NCBI GenBank assembly: GCA_944332505.1
Contig: CALVKC010000001.1
Coordinates: forward strand, 124,001-188,000
Direction of reading: 5' to 3'
Origin: an uncultured Bacilli bacterium
Lineage (GTDB): Bacteria; Bacillota_I; Bacilli_A; RF39; UBA660
DNA: 64,000 bases
In this document: piece by piece, positions 63,658 through 64,000 of the stretch
How positions within the stretch are numbered: the first letter of the stretch is position 1
Layout of the letters: each line of letters starts with the position of its first letter
The notes under the pieces: model-generated
The model's database searches: none
What the model was told of the DNA's origin: nothing
Seen by the model: only the letters and a program-made list of their open reading frames with translations
Program-made: the position numbers and the translations under genes

Positions 63658-63671
63658 ATAATATATAACCA
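63658..63671 (-). promoter_or_regulatory. AT-rich upstream element (possible early promoter)
   Basis: TGGTTATATATTAT on the minus strand, sharing TTATATATTAT with the other copies. Confidence 0.45.
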
Positions 63672-63696
63672 AAAAATAAAATAAGAAGAAGAAATT

Positions 63697-63720
63697 GGAG
63701 AAGAGTTTTTACTCTTCTCC
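63697..63720 (-). terminator. Terminator after the truncated gene at the window edge
   Basis: GGAGAAGAGT / ACTCTTCTCC stem covering the stop codon; on the minus strand a T-rich stretch ending ATTTTTTGG follows. Confidence 0.75.
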
Positions 63721-64000
63721 GTTATTCATAATATCTTTAAATATTTTTTTAGTTTCTTCTGTAATAGGCGATTTTTTAATCAATGGTTCATCATCCTCAG
63801 AATTTTCTTTATTAATTCTTTCTACAGGACAAATTAAATCTTCTTCAGATTTAGTATCAGTTTCTTCTTCAAAGTTAATACGTTCAATATCCTCTAACCA
63901 TGATTTTGTAAGTACTTCAATTGTAGCTACAAACGATTTAATTAATCCTACTGCACTTTTAATTACACTAGTATAGGCTAGAATAAATTCAGTTTTTAAT
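63709..64000 (-). CDS. C-terminal part of an unknown protein containing CPVERI (truncated by window edge)
   Basis: 97 residues visible, ending at 63709. It starts with a helical stretch (EFILAYTSVIKSAVGLIKSF), then an acidic region, then EEDLICPVERINKENSEDDE and a helical end (ITEETKKIFKDIMNNGEE). The CPVERI motif here is internal, about 40 residues from the C-terminus. No family recognised. The start is outside the window. Confidence 0.65.
   Translation of the reverse strand, partial: LKTEFILAYTSVIKSAVGLIKSFVATIEVLTKSWLEDIERINFEEETDTKSEEDLICPVERINKENSEDDEPLIKKSPITEETKKIFKDIMNNGEE

Noticed and set aside
1..64000. CRISPR arrays, insertion sequences, tRNA genes
   Set aside because: I saw no regularly spaced direct repeats, no transposase gene and no cloverleaf-forming sequence; a dedicated search could still find a diverged tRNA.

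Overview
The window is a piece of a very AT-rich (by eye about 70-75% A+T, not computed) tailed-phage genome, almost certainly a jumbo phage of a Gram-positive (Bacillota) host. The evidence is: phage-type multisubunit RNA polymerase genes, a 3,840-residue tape-measure protein carrying cell-wall hydrolases, an amidase endolysin, baseplate-like genes, strong AGGAGG ribosome binding sites, tight gene packing on both strands and almost no host-like genes. No terminase, portal, major capsid or tail sheath was recognised here. Standard stop codons are used throughout.

The affinity that fits best is the phiKZ / AR9-PBS2 lineage. The beta' subunit is split into an N-terminal gene (1018-3629) and a C-terminal gene (5248-6477), while beta is one uninterrupted 1,541-residue chain (26287-30912). 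About 17-31 bases upstream of many start codons lies AACA-N6-T(A/T), the late-promoter consensus published for Bacillus phage AR9. I count fourteen exact copies (twelve at that spacing) plus relaxed copies. A second AT-rich element (TTATATATYAT) sits further upstream of five transcription units and may be the early class.

Two genes are interrupted by related group I introns, each carrying an HNH/NUMOD4 homing endonuclease. One lies in beta' just before the catalytic DFDGD. The other lies in a kinase-like gene, which becomes a single 434-residue protein once spliced.

Layout. 1-6477: beta' halves and small unknown genes. 6560-12726: unknown/structural proteins, endolysin and a large baseplate-like protein. 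12862-14783: plus-strand unknown genes. 14813-21787: minus-strand operon with RNase HI, the intron-split kinase-like protein and unknowns. 21896-26106: unknowns and ThyX. 26287-30912: beta. 31032-46242: plus-strand block with a small abundant-type protein, tape measure, an SH3-tailed virion protein and a RusA resolvase. 46282-50867: minus-strand virion genes. 51068-58286: plus-strand block with a family of helical, probably internal virion proteins. 58316-61596: hub-like protein, a degenerate FEN-like protein, a zinc-ribbon protein and a PC4-like ssDNA-binding protein. 61688-64000: an abundant-type unknown protein and a truncated gene.

A short motif, CPV(K/E)R(I/L), recurs in four otherwise unrelated proteins (ends of 20408-20635, 23793-24560, 45195-45971 and 63709-64000). 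I do not know a function for it and regard it, together with the promoter set, as the best lead in the window. Unit boundaries are marked by near-perfect hairpin terminators, many overlapping stop codons.
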